Part shown: one piece after another, positions 10,541-22,500 of the stretch | How the letters are laid out: each line of letters starts with the position of its first letter | Numbering within the stretch: the stretch's first letter is position 1 | Source of the DNA: Castanea sativa | Lineage: Eukaryota; Streptophyta; Magnoliopsida; Fagales; Fagaceae | Direction: 5' to 3' | Assembly (NCBI RefSeq): GCF_040712315.1 | Contig: NC_134023.1 | Span: 70,215,889 to 70,279,888 of the forward strand | Length of the DNA stretch: 64,000 bases | Notes under the pieces: generated by a model | Seen by the model: the letters and a program-made list of their open reading frames with translations, nothing else | The model's database searches: none | Told to the model about the DNA's origin: nothing | Translations under genes and position numbers: made by a program

Positions 10541-11800
10541 CAGACTAAGGCCGGTTGAGGCCATGTGCGGAAAATAAAAATAAAGGCCGACTGAGGCCAT
10601 GGGGTTACAATTGTGAAAACCGGCTAAAGAATTGCAAAAGAAAAAGGGAGCCATCTGATTACAATGCTAAGGGTTGTAAAGAGAAGGCAAAGCTGAGGTG
10701 TTTTGGAACTCTTCCTAAAACTGGACCTTTGAGGTATTTTGGAGAAACTCCTAAAATTAGACCTTGGGAATGGAGATCCTAAAGGTCTGGTTGAGCTATA
10801 CTGGGATGCTGGTCTTTCTTTAAGGTAGATAGGTGACTACCTAAGGGGTTGGTGTAAATCTATTGAGGATCTAAACTGGGATTCATCCAAAGGTGTTCTA
10901 CACTCATAATCTAGAGGAGTACTAAGCCTAGATCTGTCAAAACTCAACCTAACCGTGCCGTCGGCTAATTGCTGGAAAAAATCTAGATCTGGATTCTAGG
11001 CTAGGTTTTGGATCTGTAGAATATGGTTTTCATTCTCTAAAGTCCAATTGGCTGGGAACTTCTGTCCATTTCAGGGTTCTTGGGACCTGAATCTTGGCAC
11101 TAGGGTCAGTGGTTTAGATGAGGGTCGTCTCACCCTTCTTACTCTTGTCAAGTGCTCTGACATTCATGTTCGTTCTCATGCACTTGTAGTAGAATCTGTA
11201 TATCAAGGCGATCTGACTAGTTCCCTGCGTCATGAAGGTTCCATGGGTCTTGATATTGAGTGTGAGGGCTTTGATGACGTTATCATCGTGGATGTGGATA
11301 GCAAAATCAGGGAAACAATCAAAATGGACTAGTCCGTTGCTAAGGCTTGTTTCTCTGGTTCCTAAGAGGCTGTCGTGAAACCTGATATGTTGAGCATCTC
11401 TGAGGGCCATAAGGATTGAGTTGTTCAAACCTTTTTTGATGAGTGGTTTAACTCTGACTTGGACTAAACCTATGTGTAGGAAGTTATGACCTTGCTTCCT
11501 ATGTGCTTGAATGGCTGATGGGGATAACAAGTAGCACATCTCGTACTCCTTGTTTATACCATAAACTTGCTCTATAGTCTTAACATGGTAATCTGTCTTG
11601 AAAGCCTTTTTTCAAGACCATAAGGACTTATAGATCTGGTTGGTGGAAACTTTAGGGATATTCTAATCTCCTATGTCTAGATCTACATCTGATAACTTAT
11701 AAGACTCTGAATTAATTATTCTTACATTTGCTGGTATCTCAGGGAGGGACGATGGTTGGGAACATCTACTACTGGTAGAAGAGTAACTTCTAAACAACCT
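10541..11800 (-). pseudogene. Endogenous pararetrovirus fragment: movement-protein region of a caulimovirid polyprotein
   Basis: The open frame 11539-11114 shows the hallmark order of caulimovirid 30K-superfamily movement proteins: FLHIGLVQVRVKPLIKKGLN, then LMALRDAQ (the LxDxR-type core), FHDSLLGTRE, VHFDCFPDFAI, LTLNIKTHG and IALIYRFYYKCM. The same frame extends upstream to a candidate Met near 11797 (MNRLFRSYSSTSS), interrupted by two stops. Downstream it shifts frame into a Ser/Arg-rich region that decays by 10541. No coat, protease, reverse transcriptase or RNase H was found, so this is a broken partial copy. Genus is not determinable; Florendovirus is the common endogenous type in angiosperms, which is only an inference. 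A plant retroelement that acquired a movement protein is the less likely alternative. Confidence 0.7.
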
Positions 11801-12355
11801 ATTCATCTTTCTAGATTAAAAGCTTAAATCAACAATTACAACCTATTCACCTTTATCCTCAAACTTTTGGATCTAACCTTAGATCTGGAACAGGGTATAC
11901 AATCAAGACAAAAGCCTTATCTGTGCAAACGCAATCCGAGCACTTACTTACACAATGGGGACCACCCTTTACGCCTTCCACACGGCTTACACGGGCTGAC
12001 CAAACCAAACTAGGAAGATACTGGACTTATAGGGCTAACAACACAGATTCGGACTCAGAATGTCTCAAAAGTACATCTGCAACAAACTTTTGGGCTAAAC
12101 ACAGAAACAAGAAGAAGCAGATAACTGGGATGCAAAGGTTAATCTGAACAAATAATCACAGAATAATAAATAGAAAAGTTAAGAAGGAGGCTCAGCCTAC
12201 CAATGGTACAATTAGAAGAAGATGACGAAATAGTAACAGATGAAGAAATAAATGAAGGGGAATGGAAGAGTTATCATGAAATAGATGTAAAACAATATAT
12301 GGGGTGTGGGAGATATATCCATTAAAATAATTCAAAATAATATAGTGCTTAAAAT
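11801..12355. other. Unassigned sequence upstream of the pararetroviral ORF
   Basis: On the minus strand this lies upstream of the movement-protein ORF and could be viral leader. At 12191-12204 the minus strand reads TGGTAGGCTGAGCC, which only loosely resembles the tRNA-Met primer site TGGTATCAGAGCC. A plus-strand frame of 74 codons (11923-12147) has no recognisable domain. Confidence 0.25.
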
Positions 12356-12359
12356 AACT

Positions 12360-13160
12360 TGGATAACCTATAGATAAAAATAGTCGTAGCTTGAACTCGT
12401 GACTCAGTCAAGTCGCAAGGCCAAGTCGCCAGCCAGCTCTGTTTAGAAAATCCTGACTCTTTGCATTCAACTCTCACTCCAGTCTAAATACCCCTTATAC
12501 CCACAAAATGTAGAGAGCTTCCAGAGAGAATTTTGAGAAAGAAACCCTAGAGAAAGCTAAGATTGCCTCATCCACAATCTTCACATAGAGACTCTTCAAA
12601 TTCCTTTACTCTTTTCCTCTCCATTGTTACATCCTTGAAGAGTACATTACCAAAACCTTTTCTCACCATACCCATATCTATGAGAAAGTTGTTTGGTACT
12701 TTGGGAAGTAATTAAGAAGGGACCAATTTCATATTGGTTGATGCTATGGGCTATAGCAGAATCCATAAGCTAAAGAAGAAATAGATTCGGCGCAACTTCG
12801 TTGGAGTAGGAGCTTGGAGGGCTTAGGTACACTAGGTAAATTAGGCTTGGAGGGTCTTCTACTGTCCATGTATCCCAACTACATTCTTTAGTGGATTATT
12901 GATCGCTTAGAGGGCGGCAGAGAGGTTTTACGCCGAGGACTTCGGTTTCCTCTTCGATAACACATCGTTGTGTTATCCTTGTGTTTGCATCTCCCTTCTC
13001 TTAATCTTTGCCATTTAATTTCTGCCGTGGATATGATTTTATTTGGTCTAGATTGTTTACTAATTCTGTTATAAGCTTATGTTCATTTTTCGCACATACT
13101 TTGTTTGATATTAAGCTTGAATTGGTAATTTATTAATTGGGGCTTTAAACGTTCATATTG
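12360..13160 (+). mobile_element. Copia LTR fragment, family C
   Basis: The tract has the profile of the R-U5 half of a plant Ty1/copia LTR: TAAATACCCCTTATACCC, then GAAACCCTAGAGAAAGC, GTGGATTATTGATCGC, GAGGGCGGCAGAGAGG, ACGCCGAGGACTTCGGTTTC and ACACATCGTTGTGTTATCC. No primer-binding site or internal region follows; it abuts a scrap of LTR A at 13161. The boundaries are approximate. Confidence 0.5.
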
Positions 13161-13262
13161 TTTTACACAGTAAATCCTGTAGTACACTTGATTCCAACTT
13201 TACACATAAACATACTTAGAGCACGTCTAAAAACAAGACTAAACATTTTGATCATGGTTTGC
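13161..13262 (-). mobile_element. Scrap of copia LTR family A
   Basis: TTTACACATAAACATACTTAG, AAAACAAGACTAAA and TTTTGATCATGGTTTGCCAA match 7600-7695 almost base for base. It is a piece wedged between two other LTR fragments. Confidence 0.7.
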
Positions 13263-14205
13263 CAACTAATAGGCCAAAAACATATTGACCCCTTGTGATG
13301 AATTAAGTTGATTAATTAGCCAAGTTATTAATTAATCAGATTAACATGCAAAGCACGTGGTAGCACAAACAAATCACCAATAAACTAAAGTATGCAGCAG
13401 AAAATAAAAGACATGGTGATTTGTTTACGAATGGGGAAAACCTACACGGCAAAAAAACCCCACCGGGTGAATTTAAGGTCACTACTCCCGAAATTCGACT
13501 ATTATCACAATAAGCGATTACAAGTAAAGGAATCCTAAGTACCTTACCAATCTACAATTAAATCCTTACCCCAATATCCAATTGGACTTGTTCTGTAGTG
13601 ACAATTTCTCATTTCAATGCACAGCTCCCAAGTACGCGACTAACCAATTGCGCGGATCTCAGTACACGACTTCAATCACCAACTAGAGAAGATTGTTGGC
13701 TGCAAAGTTCTTCAATTCATCCACCCGATGAAGATCAAGAAGATGCTTGGTTACAAAACCCTATGGTGCAAAGACACAACAACTTCTTCACAAGAAAGAT
13801 GAACTAGGGCAAGAACTTTGTCTTAAGTCACAATTTACTTGAATAAGGATTTCTTAATGCTTGTACAACTTGTATATATTTTGACGGCTCTTAAACTAAT
13901 CCTTTTATATGTCTAGGGTTAGGAGAAAAGAAGGTCCAAAAACACATTCACGGATTGGAATCAAAACAAAACTCAAAATCTGCTTTTCTTAAACCTCGAC
14001 AGATATAGGTATCAAGATACTGTTGAGCAGTTGTTGAGCCACGGGCTGGAACAACTCTTTAAACCTCGACACATGCTAGCTGTCGAGCTTTAATGAACTT
14101 GCACTTTTCAGCTTGTTTCTTGGACAGGCTTGATGACTTCAACACTTGATCTTGAAACACAGTTTCTTGAAGCATAAAACTTATCCTAAATTTACCAAAG
14201 CATTT
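13263..14205 (-). mobile_element. Copia LTR family B, near full length
   Basis: On the minus strand it runs from about 14205 to an end near GGCCTATTAG at 13263. It carries a paired CTCGACA/GTCGAG motif (about 13995-14085), TATAAAAGGATTAG as a likely TATA box near 13905, CGGTGGGG and an end GGGGTCAATATGTTTTTGGCC. The same end is followed by a primer-binding site at 33353-33383, which fixes its orientation. At 14206-14250 a short SINE-like scrap (GTGCGGTGGTCACTCTACAA on the minus strand) abuts it. Confidence 0.6.
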
Positions 14206-14250
14206 ATACTTGTAGAGTGACCACCGCACCAAGGGGGAGCGGTGGTTAGA

Positions 14251-14755
14251 GAGGAAAACTTAAATATATTATATCGGGGAAAAACAAAACTAGAAGTTAT
14301 TAACTTGATATTGTTCGTACTTAGTATTCATGTCTATTGATGTTTGGTGATAGTTGGAAAATGGCTTTAAAAGGAACGAACATTGCATTATTAATTTATT
14401 AGAACAATTGAGAGTATTTGCGTTCATTTAGGATTTAGCCAAAAAATTTCTACTATTCTGCAATAAGGATCTATTAAAAAAAAAATTAGCTAACTATTTT
14501 GAAAATTTTGAGAAATTTGAACATATTCACAACAAATCATATGTTGTAAGTTGTTATTGGTTTTAATTTGAATCTATCACTGAAATTACTTTTTTGCTCA
14601 CGTTGTAACAACCAATAACAACCTACCACTTATAATTTGTTATGAAAGTGTTGTGAAAATATTATGGACATAGTATTTCTTTTAAAAATTACCAAACATT
14701 TTACTTTATAAGTGATGTTATGGGTTCTTTCTAATCATAAAGCCATAACCGCTGC
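14251..14755. other. Spacer with a MITE-like stretch upstream of the LecRK pseudogene
   Basis: Positions 14520-14690 contain ATGTTGTAAGTTGTTATTGG and, further on, TTGTAACAACCAATAACAAC, an imperfect inverted pair that suggests a small MITE. No promoter could be recognised with confidence. Confidence 0.35.
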
Positions 14756-16430
14756 AATGGCTCCTTCAACACTAGTTCATTTTCGTTCTCTCACGCTTCT
14801 ACTAATGCTTCTTCCTCTCCTTCCCACTGTTTTCACCTACAGCAGTGATGAATGCAAAATGTTGCCAGAATCACCTTTACTTGCATAGCGACAGTCTGGT
14901 TCATGGACGTCACCTTCAGGTGAATTTGCATTTGGATTCCATATTCTTCAAAACGGTGAGAACTTTAATCACTTCTTGCTTGCAGTTTGGTTTAAGAAAA
15001 TAAAATTTCAGACAATAGTTTGGTCTACAAATGGCAATAAACCAGCACCAGAAGGTTCCGAACTGAAGCTGAATAGCTACAATGAGTTTGTTCCCAATGA
15101 CCCTAAAGGCATAGAATTATGGAAGGTTCAAACGAATGGTTCTAAACCTAGTTGCATAGCTATGCTAGATAATGGAAACTTGGTGATTAGAGACAAGTAT
15201 AATAATCCTGTATAGGAGAGCTTCAAAGAACCTACTGATACAATTTTGCCAAGGCAGATACTACACAAGCCTAGCAAGCTCATGTCTCACACATTTAAGA
15301 CTAGTCATTTTAAAGGGCGCTTTCAGCTTTATTTGCAGAAGGATGGAATTCTAGTGCTTTATTCTCTGTCTATGCCATTTGAAGACATTGAGAAACCTTA
15401 TTATGCCACCATGACACTGCGATGGGATTCACAGTTGATCTTGAATGAGGCTGGATACATCTACATCCAAGACGCAGTGAAGACCTATAATCTTACTAGG
15501 GAAGACCCAGGCTCAAGAGAAATTTTCTAACACATGGCTATGATTGATCATGATGGAGTCTTCAGACTATACAAACACCTAAGGGACAATAAAGGTGATG
15601 GGAGCTGTCCTTCATCATGGACCATCGTGCAAGGCATTCCTGATGATATTTGTGGTGCATTGGCCAGTGATCATGTTAATGTTGGTGATGGGTTTTGCGG
15701 AACCAATGGCATTTGTAGTACCTCAGATAATTCAAGTGGGAGAGCATTTTGCTCATGTCCTAATGAATTTTCTCCCTTGATCCAACTTGACAATTGGGCA
15801 GGGTGTAAACCAAATTTTCCATTGCCTAGCTGCCACAAGGGATGGGAAAAAAAGAAATAAAGAGCTTGTAGATTTTGTAAAGCTTAAAAACGTGGACTTT
15901 CCATTCACTTCATATAAACTAGTTGAAGGACCTCAGGTCAATGAGGCAAGCTGTAAACAGCTATGCCTCGATTATTGCTTGTGTGTTGTGGCCATTTATG
16001 AGGAAAAAGGTAATTTATGTTGGAAGAAAAATTATCCTCCGTCCAATGGAAGACAAAGCCAAAATATTACTAGAATAACTCTCATCAAGGTACCTAAAGA
16101 TCATGGTTCAGATAAGAAAGACCAGTCTGTGGTAGTTATCTTGGCACTACTCCTTGGCAGCTCTGTATTTCTCAATATTCTTTTCTTCTTAATTAGTTAT
16201 GTGGCTGTTTACTACTTATACAATAAAAAGATGAAATTGGCATGGAATATTGATAGAACACTTGCAACAAATGTGAGAAACAATATATATAAAGAACTCG
16301 AAGAAGCAACCAGGGGCTTCAAGCAAATATTGGGCAGAGGTGCTCTTGCAACAGTTTATAAAGGGGTCCTTGCATCAGATTCTAAAAGATTTGTTGCAAT
16401 CAAGAAGTTAGATAAGCTGGTAGAAGAAGT
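14756..16430 (+). pseudogene. G-type lectin S-receptor-like serine/threonine kinase (LecRK), truncated
   Basis: A start Met at 14756 opens a hydrophobic signal peptide (SLTLLLMLLPLLPTVFTYSS). Next come a B-lectin domain (WTSPSGEFAFGFHIL, WFKKI..QTIVWSTNGN, LDNGNLVIRD), an EGF-like piece (CGTNGICS..FCSCP), a PAN-like piece (ASCKQLCLDYCLC), a membrane segment (VVVILALLLGSSVFLNILFF) and the start of a kinase domain with GRGALATVYKG and the ATP-binding Lys in FVAIKKLD. The family has about 800 residues and senses ligands at the plasma membrane. This copy is dead: stops at 14886 and 15213 (a Trp position), another near 15528, a frameshift in the A-run near 15845-15855, and loss of the rest of the kinase where LINE sequence begins at 16431. 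The gene is normally intronless, and none is needed here. Confidence 0.85.
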
Positions 16431-16930
16431 AACAACCATTATGATTAGCGTTGGAAACCCAATTTCAAAAGGATCTGTTCCAAAAAAGCCCACTCCACCC
16501 TAGCATATGCTTTGCTCAAATCCAGCATAAGAGCCATGTAACCTTGATTGCCTGTACAATTATTCTTCATATGATAAAGATTCAAAAGCAATTAAAATAT
16601 TATCCGTGATAAGCCTATTTACAACAAAGGCGCTCTGAGTTTCTGATACAATAGAATCCAATAAAGGTTTGAGGCGATTAGCAATAACTTTACTGACAAT
16701 CTTATAAATCACATTACACAGGCTAACGGGCTTAAAATCAGACACCCTTTTTGGATTTTGCACTTTGGGAATTAAAGTGATAAAAGTATGGTTAATAGAT
16801 TTTAGGATGGATCTAGAATTTAAGCAAGAAAGAACAGCCCGAGAGACATCCACACCTATATCAGTCCAATAAGTTTGATAAAATAAGGGCGGCATCCCTT
16901 CCGGTCCCGGGGCCTTTAATGGAGCCATAC
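16431..16930 (-). mobile_element. L1-type LINE fragment (reverse transcriptase middle)
   Basis: The frame 16928-16560 reads KAPGPEGMPPLFYQTYW, FITLIPKVQNP, FKPVSLCNVIYKIVSKVIAN and TQSAFVVNRLITDNILIAFE, the signature of plant L1 reverse transcriptases. After a break the same strand continues with MALMLDLSKAYARVEW (about 16530-16480), where the consensus has a catalytic Asp in KAYDRVEW; here it is Ala. Both ends lie inside the RT, so this is an internal scrap rather than an ordinary 5'-truncated insertion. It sits where the LecRK kinase domain stops. Confidence 0.85.
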
Positions 16931-17030
16931 TACGTAACCCTCATGTATTATTGTGTTCTATACTTTATACTTCCGCTTCCGCATATTCAACATGGTGTAT
17001 CAATACTAATATTTAACATTGCCCTTTCGA
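16931..17030 (+). repeat. Short copia or TRIM LTR tail
   Basis: ATTATTGTGTTCTATACTTT, ACTTCCGCTTCCGCATATTC and AACATGGTGTATCA parallel 37770-37850, ending with something close to a TGGTATCA primer site. Confidence 0.4.
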
Positions 17031-17040
17031 GAACAAACAT

Positions 17041-17210
17041 GCCTCTAATCTAAATGGCTTGCAGATTCAATCATTGGAGAAGATTTGATGGAGTTGAATG
17101 TATGCATCTGTAGTGTGTATCAATTTCTATTTTTGTTTCTCTATCTTGGAGCTACATGTGCGTGATTACATAGCATTATTTAATTTATGAATTTGAAATA
17201 CCTTTGTATT
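17041..17210 (+). pseudogene. Relic of an ankyrin-PGG 3' flank
   Basis: GGCTTGCAGATTCAATCATT, GGAGAAGA, TATGCATCTGTAGTGTGTAT, CAATTTCTATTTTTGTTTCT and GATTACATAGCATTATTTAA match, in order, the region just 3' of the intact genes (31700-31900 and 45340-45545). Nothing of the protein survives. Confidence 0.6.
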
Positions 17211-17301
17211 ACAACTCCATTCCTTTTTCCCTTGTGTATGCATATGTTTTTTTTATTAATTAATAATAATTCCACTTACGTTGAGTACTGAAAAATTTAG
17301 T

Positions 17302-17790
17302 CACTACAAGAAATTTGGGTTTAGGTGACGTTTCTAAAACGTCACTAAAACCCCAAAAAAGGCACTATAGACCCAAATGGTCCATAGCGAAGTTTTTTTT
17401 TGTGACGTTCCAAAACGTCGCAATAGAGCAGTCACTATTGGGCTATTGCGACGTTTTGAAAAACGCCGCTATATGTTAATCTTTAGTGGCATTCAAAAGC
17501 TTTTAGTGACGTTTTCTAAAATGTCACTGAATAATATAACATTTTCGTATATAAAATAGGAAAATACATTTAGTGACGTTTTTGAAACGCCACAAATAAT
17601 CGCACCTATAGCAACGTTTCAAAAACGTCGCGAAAGCAGTTATCCTTTTTTTTTTAGTGACGTTTTTAAAACGTCACTATAGGATTGATTATTTACGGCA
17701 TTTTAAAATGCGTCACTAATAAGGATTTCTCTTACTTTTAGAGACATTTTTAAAACGTCGCAAAAACCTGCTCATTATTTAAAAAAAAAA
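17302..17790. repeat. CACTA terminus and subterminal palindromic repeats
   Basis: After the terminal repeat, about nine imperfect copies of GTGACGTTTTNAAAACGTCAC follow one another at roughly 40-60 bp spacing. Examples are GTGACGTTTCTAAAACGTCA, GCGACGTTTTGAAAAACGCC and GTGACGTTTTTAAAACGTCA. Subterminal repeats of this kind are binding sites for the tnpA product in En/Spm; that role here is inferred. Confidence 0.85.
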
Positions 17791-18419
17791 AAAAATTAAA
17801 AATGCTATATAAACCTGCTTAAAATTCAACAATAACTAACACACACTTGTAATAAATCAAATATACCTATTGATCATCAATATTCCACAATAACACATTA
17901 ACCATAGATTCAATATATTTGTTTAATACCAATACATGTATCATCTTGAATTGAACAAAACACTTGTCTACCTACACACACACAAAAAGTGTGGACAACC
18001 ACCTAAACTATGACAATATTAAACAAAATATAATACTTCCAAAATAAATGTGGTTGTAACAAAACACTTTTCTACCTATACAAAAAAAAAACAATCACCC
18101 AAACTATGGCAATATTATAAACAAAATACAATAGTTCCAAAATAATTGTGGTTGTTTAACTATGTAATAGCCCATGGAGTCCTTAAAACATTGCATGTAC
18201 CGCTATCCGCTAGCTTCTTGATGGGATGAAGCCTGTGACCTATAAGGAGTTAGAGATTGACAATCTAAACCGAAACCACCCTGAATACAAATTAAAGTAT
18301 CTAATAAGTTCATAAAGAAATCATTTCAAGTAACAAAATAATAGTTGCTATACTTAAAAAAATTTAAACACCAAATACATTCTTAAAACATTAAAATTTA
18401 ATACTTGACTAGCTTCAGA

Positions 18420-19138
18420 AGAATGATTTGGCACTAGTTGCATTAATTGGGTTACTTGCTCCTTCAAGTTTTCATAATCATTCATTTTCTCCGTCAAAAA
18501 ATTCACTTGATTCTTCAATTAAGTCACTTCAGCATCCCTTTCTTGGCTTCTTACTTGAGCAATTGCAGGAGTGCTCTTGGCAGGATGCATACTTGGAGTT
18601 GGGCCAAATCCCACACCCTGAACATGACCATTGCACTCATTACCAAACACTTGAGCATATACATCATCTGGTGCCCATAAAATACTACCAGTAAGGTCGG
18701 ATGACTACACACGATTTGAGGACTCACTCAATAGTTCGTTGATTTTTTCCTAATATTCAAAATTTGAACACAATAACGCATTAGAAATTAACAATGTTAA
18801 TAGATTCAATATTACACTTAGCAAATCAGGATATTACTTACAATATTGCTTTCTGCTTCGGCGTTAACAGGAGTACCATCTTTATGAAGATGGACTTTTA
18901 CATATACATTTGCACGCTCTACAGGTTTCCCAAGTGTTGTTACCTAAATTATGGTTATTACATTTATTTAATTAGGAATAATGGTTTCATACAAACTTAA
19001 GAACAATCCAATAAGTCATTTACAAGATAATTATTGAGTTAATACCATTTCTTTTACGTGTGAAGCAAAGCTTTTTGAACCACCGGTATGTACATTTTTT
19101 TGCTTGGAACGACTGTTCTTATTTTTTAAAGCAAGATT
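18420..19138 (-). pseudogene. CACTA tnpA-like protein (plant transposase PF03004 type)
   Basis: Three exon-like blocks follow splice signals on the minus strand. Block 1 (19138-19046) reads SRSKQKNVHTGGSKSFASHV. Block 2 (18943-18842) reads TTLGKPVERANVYVKVHLHK then DGTPVNAEAESN, the typical GSKSFA..G..P.R.E.. signature. Block 3 (about 18715-18420) reads LWAPDDVYAQVFGNECNGHV, then GVGFGPTPS, and after a TAA a coiled-coil-like tail LKEQVTQLMQLV. It lies downstream of tnpD on the same strand, as in En/Spm. The stop after AEVT and the lack of a clear N-terminus make it a pseudogene. Confidence 0.7.
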
Positions 19139-19533
19139 CTACGTTCAAAAAAATTACATATTTAAACAAAGTATTATTTGAATATATTTTTCATGGTAGA
19201 TATTTAATGTAGAATAAGGATATCCATATGAATGTTCTTGTTCTGATGATGATGTAATAAACATGCAAATAGGAATACACATAATCTTAAATATACTAAA
19301 CAAATCATGTCAAGTCTATCAATATCCTCATTCACACAAATGGACTAAGTCTTTAACCTCTTAAGAAACAACCAATAACCATCTAAGAGGATTACAAATA
19401 AACTTTTCCTATAATACACAACAGCTTCATAACCACTTAGTTTCATAAACATGCAAATAAGATTACACAAGATAATTTTAAAACTCTTCACAAGCAAAGC
19501 AAATAGAAATACACATGAAAAATGAATGACATA

Positions 19534-22500
19534 TTAACTCTCATTATCAGTCGACTCATCATTTGACCCATCATTGAGCTCTTCACCATCTTCATTCTCA
19601 TCATCAGTAAACTCATCATTGGACTCATATACGTCATCAATGAACTCTTCATCATCTATATTGTCATCTTCAACCAATTCACACTCAACAAATAACGGTG
19701 TTTGATAAATGGTCCCTTCTACATCTCTACGAGTCCATGCAGGGTTATCATTTACATCATGTGCATTATCAATGGTTATATTATAAGGATCATTCTCACA
19801 AAAGTTATCTACATCATCATCAGACAAAGCACCAGTTCCAACATCAAAAACATCCCTAGCTTTTGTTTTAACAACGACCGTCCAATCTTTATGTCTTCAA
19901 TCCTCCACATAAAAGACTTGTGAAGCTTGAGAAGCTAAGACATACGGCTCATCAATCAATCGATCACCTTTATGTATCAGTCTTGCAAAATTGACAAGAG
20001 GGAAACCAAACTTATCTGTCTTATATCCCCTTCCACTATCCACATCAACCCATTCACATTTGAATAAAACATATCGTAACTTCTCAGAATAGTTCAACTC
20101 AATAATGTCAGTTAAGACACCATAGTAAGTAACGCCACATTCAGTGGCGACACTAACTCCACTGTTCTAAGTTTTCCTATTTGCCTCAGAATCTTTGGTG
20201 CGAAACTTCAATCCATTTAGAACATAATGCTTGAACCATTTAACTTCATTATCTGGATATCGAGCAAGCCATATAACTTTTTCAGGAAGTTTCTCCCTCT
20301 CATCAACATCCATTGACAACACCTAATATAAACGATGTGTTCTATTAAAAGTATAATCTCAAGAAAGTTATAGCAAAAAATACTTTTATATGTCATACAC
20401 TTACATGGTACTTAAACCAATGACAAAATCTCTCCATGTGTTGCTTTTCCATAACATCATTTGCTACATTTGGGTGAAGTTCCTTTAAATGATCTCTGTG
20501 CACACTGTGTAGGAAAATGTGTGTTAGTATCATAAACTTGAGTTATGTTATGACATTAAGCAGTACCGAATGATGTCTTAATTACTTACGTGCGAAATGG
20601 GGTAATTTCATCACAATTGAATAGCACATAATGATGGGCTTGGGTCCATGATTTTGAATCTAGGGTGATGCTCAACACCACACCTGTAGATTCTTCAACA
20701 TTCCTTATGGGCCGAGTGAAGACAATTTCGAAATTTTTGAAATATCATGAACAGAATATTAAGCACTCCTCTGCCAAGTACCCTTCTGCAATACAACCTT
20801 CTAGACAAGCCTTATTTCGAACATAGGACTTCAATCGTGACAAGTACCTATGTGAATAAAGAAGATCAACAATGGAACATTGAATTTGAATGAAAGCAAA
20901 TGGATAGACTTACTATATATGTCTTACCACTCTACGGGATACATCCAACGACAATGAACTGGGCCAGCAATCTTGGCTTCGTCAGTCAAATGAATGAGTA
21001 GATGTACCATAACTGTAAAGAAAGAGGGAGGGAATATCCTTTCCAATTCACACAACGTCAATGCAATTCTCTTCTGAAAACTCTCAAGATCTTCCAAACT
21101 CAATACTTTGGAACATATTTCCCTAAAGAAACAAGATAACTCAATCAAATGCTTGCTCACTTCATCCGGCAAAGATCCACGTATAGCTATTGGAAATAGT
21201 TGTTGCATTAAGATATGACTATCATGGCTCTTCATCCCAGAAATCTTGCGTTCTTTAAGTTTAGCACAACGGGATACGTTTGAAGCATAGCCATCCGGCA
21301 CACTTACACCCTTCAAAACTTGCAAAAAACTATCTTTTTCACTAGTGGTCATTTCAAAGTAGGCAGGTGGCTTATATGTCTTATCACTACCAAGCTCCTC
21401 AAGATAAAGTTCACTTCTTATACCCATTTCTTCTAAGTCAAGGTGTACCTTTAAGTTATCATTCGTCTTTCCATCCATGTTCAACACTGTGCCAATTACA
21501 TTGTCAACCACATTTTTTTCTATATGCATCACATCAAGATTGTGACGCAACATGTGGTTCTCCCAATAAGGCAAGCTAAAAAATATACTTCTCTTCTTCC
21601 ATATACACAAGGCGTCCTCCCCTCTTTTTCTCTTATTCGTCAAATTATCTTTTTTCTTCCCAAAAACAACATTAACCATAGGTTCTGTTTGCGCAATGAT
21701 TTCACTTCTTGGCACTATATCAGGAGCTTTACTAAAATCTGTACGCCCATCAAACTCCTTATCATGATTGTGAAATTCATGATCCCTATCCAAGAATCGC
21801 CTATGTCCAATATAGCTGAATTTTCTTCCATGTTTTAACCAACGAGATTGAGGATTGTAGTTACAAGAAGGACATGCAAGAGCACCTTTGGTACTCCAAC
21901 CTGAAAGATCAGCATATGTTGGAAAATCATTTATGGTCCACAACAATGCTGCATGCATTTGAAATGAGCTATTAGAAGACACATCAAACGTTTCTACTCC
22001 AACATCCCATAATTCCTTGAGTTCTTGTATTAAGGGCTGTAAGTACACATCTATATCGTTCCCAGGAGAGGTTGGACCAAGAATCAATAGTGATAACATG
22101 AAATAAGCCCTTTTCATAAACATCCAAGGAGGAAGATTGTATAGGACTAACATGACAGGCCAAGTACTATGAGCAGTACTCATATTGGAGAACGGGTTGA
22201 ATTCATCATCTGCTAATTCAAGTCTAACATTAAGAGGCTCAGATGAGAATTCTACATACTTAGAGTCAAAAGAATTCCAAGCTTCAGAGTAAGCAGGATG
22301 CCTCATTAGCCCGTCATTTGTACGACCATCAACATGCCATTTCATGTGGGGAGCTACTTCGGGAGACATAAACAATCGTTTCAACCTTGGCTTCAAAGGG
22401 AACCACCTTAAGATCTTTGCAACTTTCTTCTTTACCTTCTTGGAAGGAGCATTCGTATTTTTTGGAACTCCGGCCTCGTTGCTTGCCCACCTTGAATGGT

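Noticed and set aside
11048..11332. Plus-strand 94-codon frame
   Set aside because: It is the opposite-strand shadow of the movement-protein region, which has clear family motifs on the minus strand.
12191..12204. Possible tRNA-Met primer site of the pararetrovirus
   Set aside because: The match needs an insertion and several mismatches; not strong enough to call.
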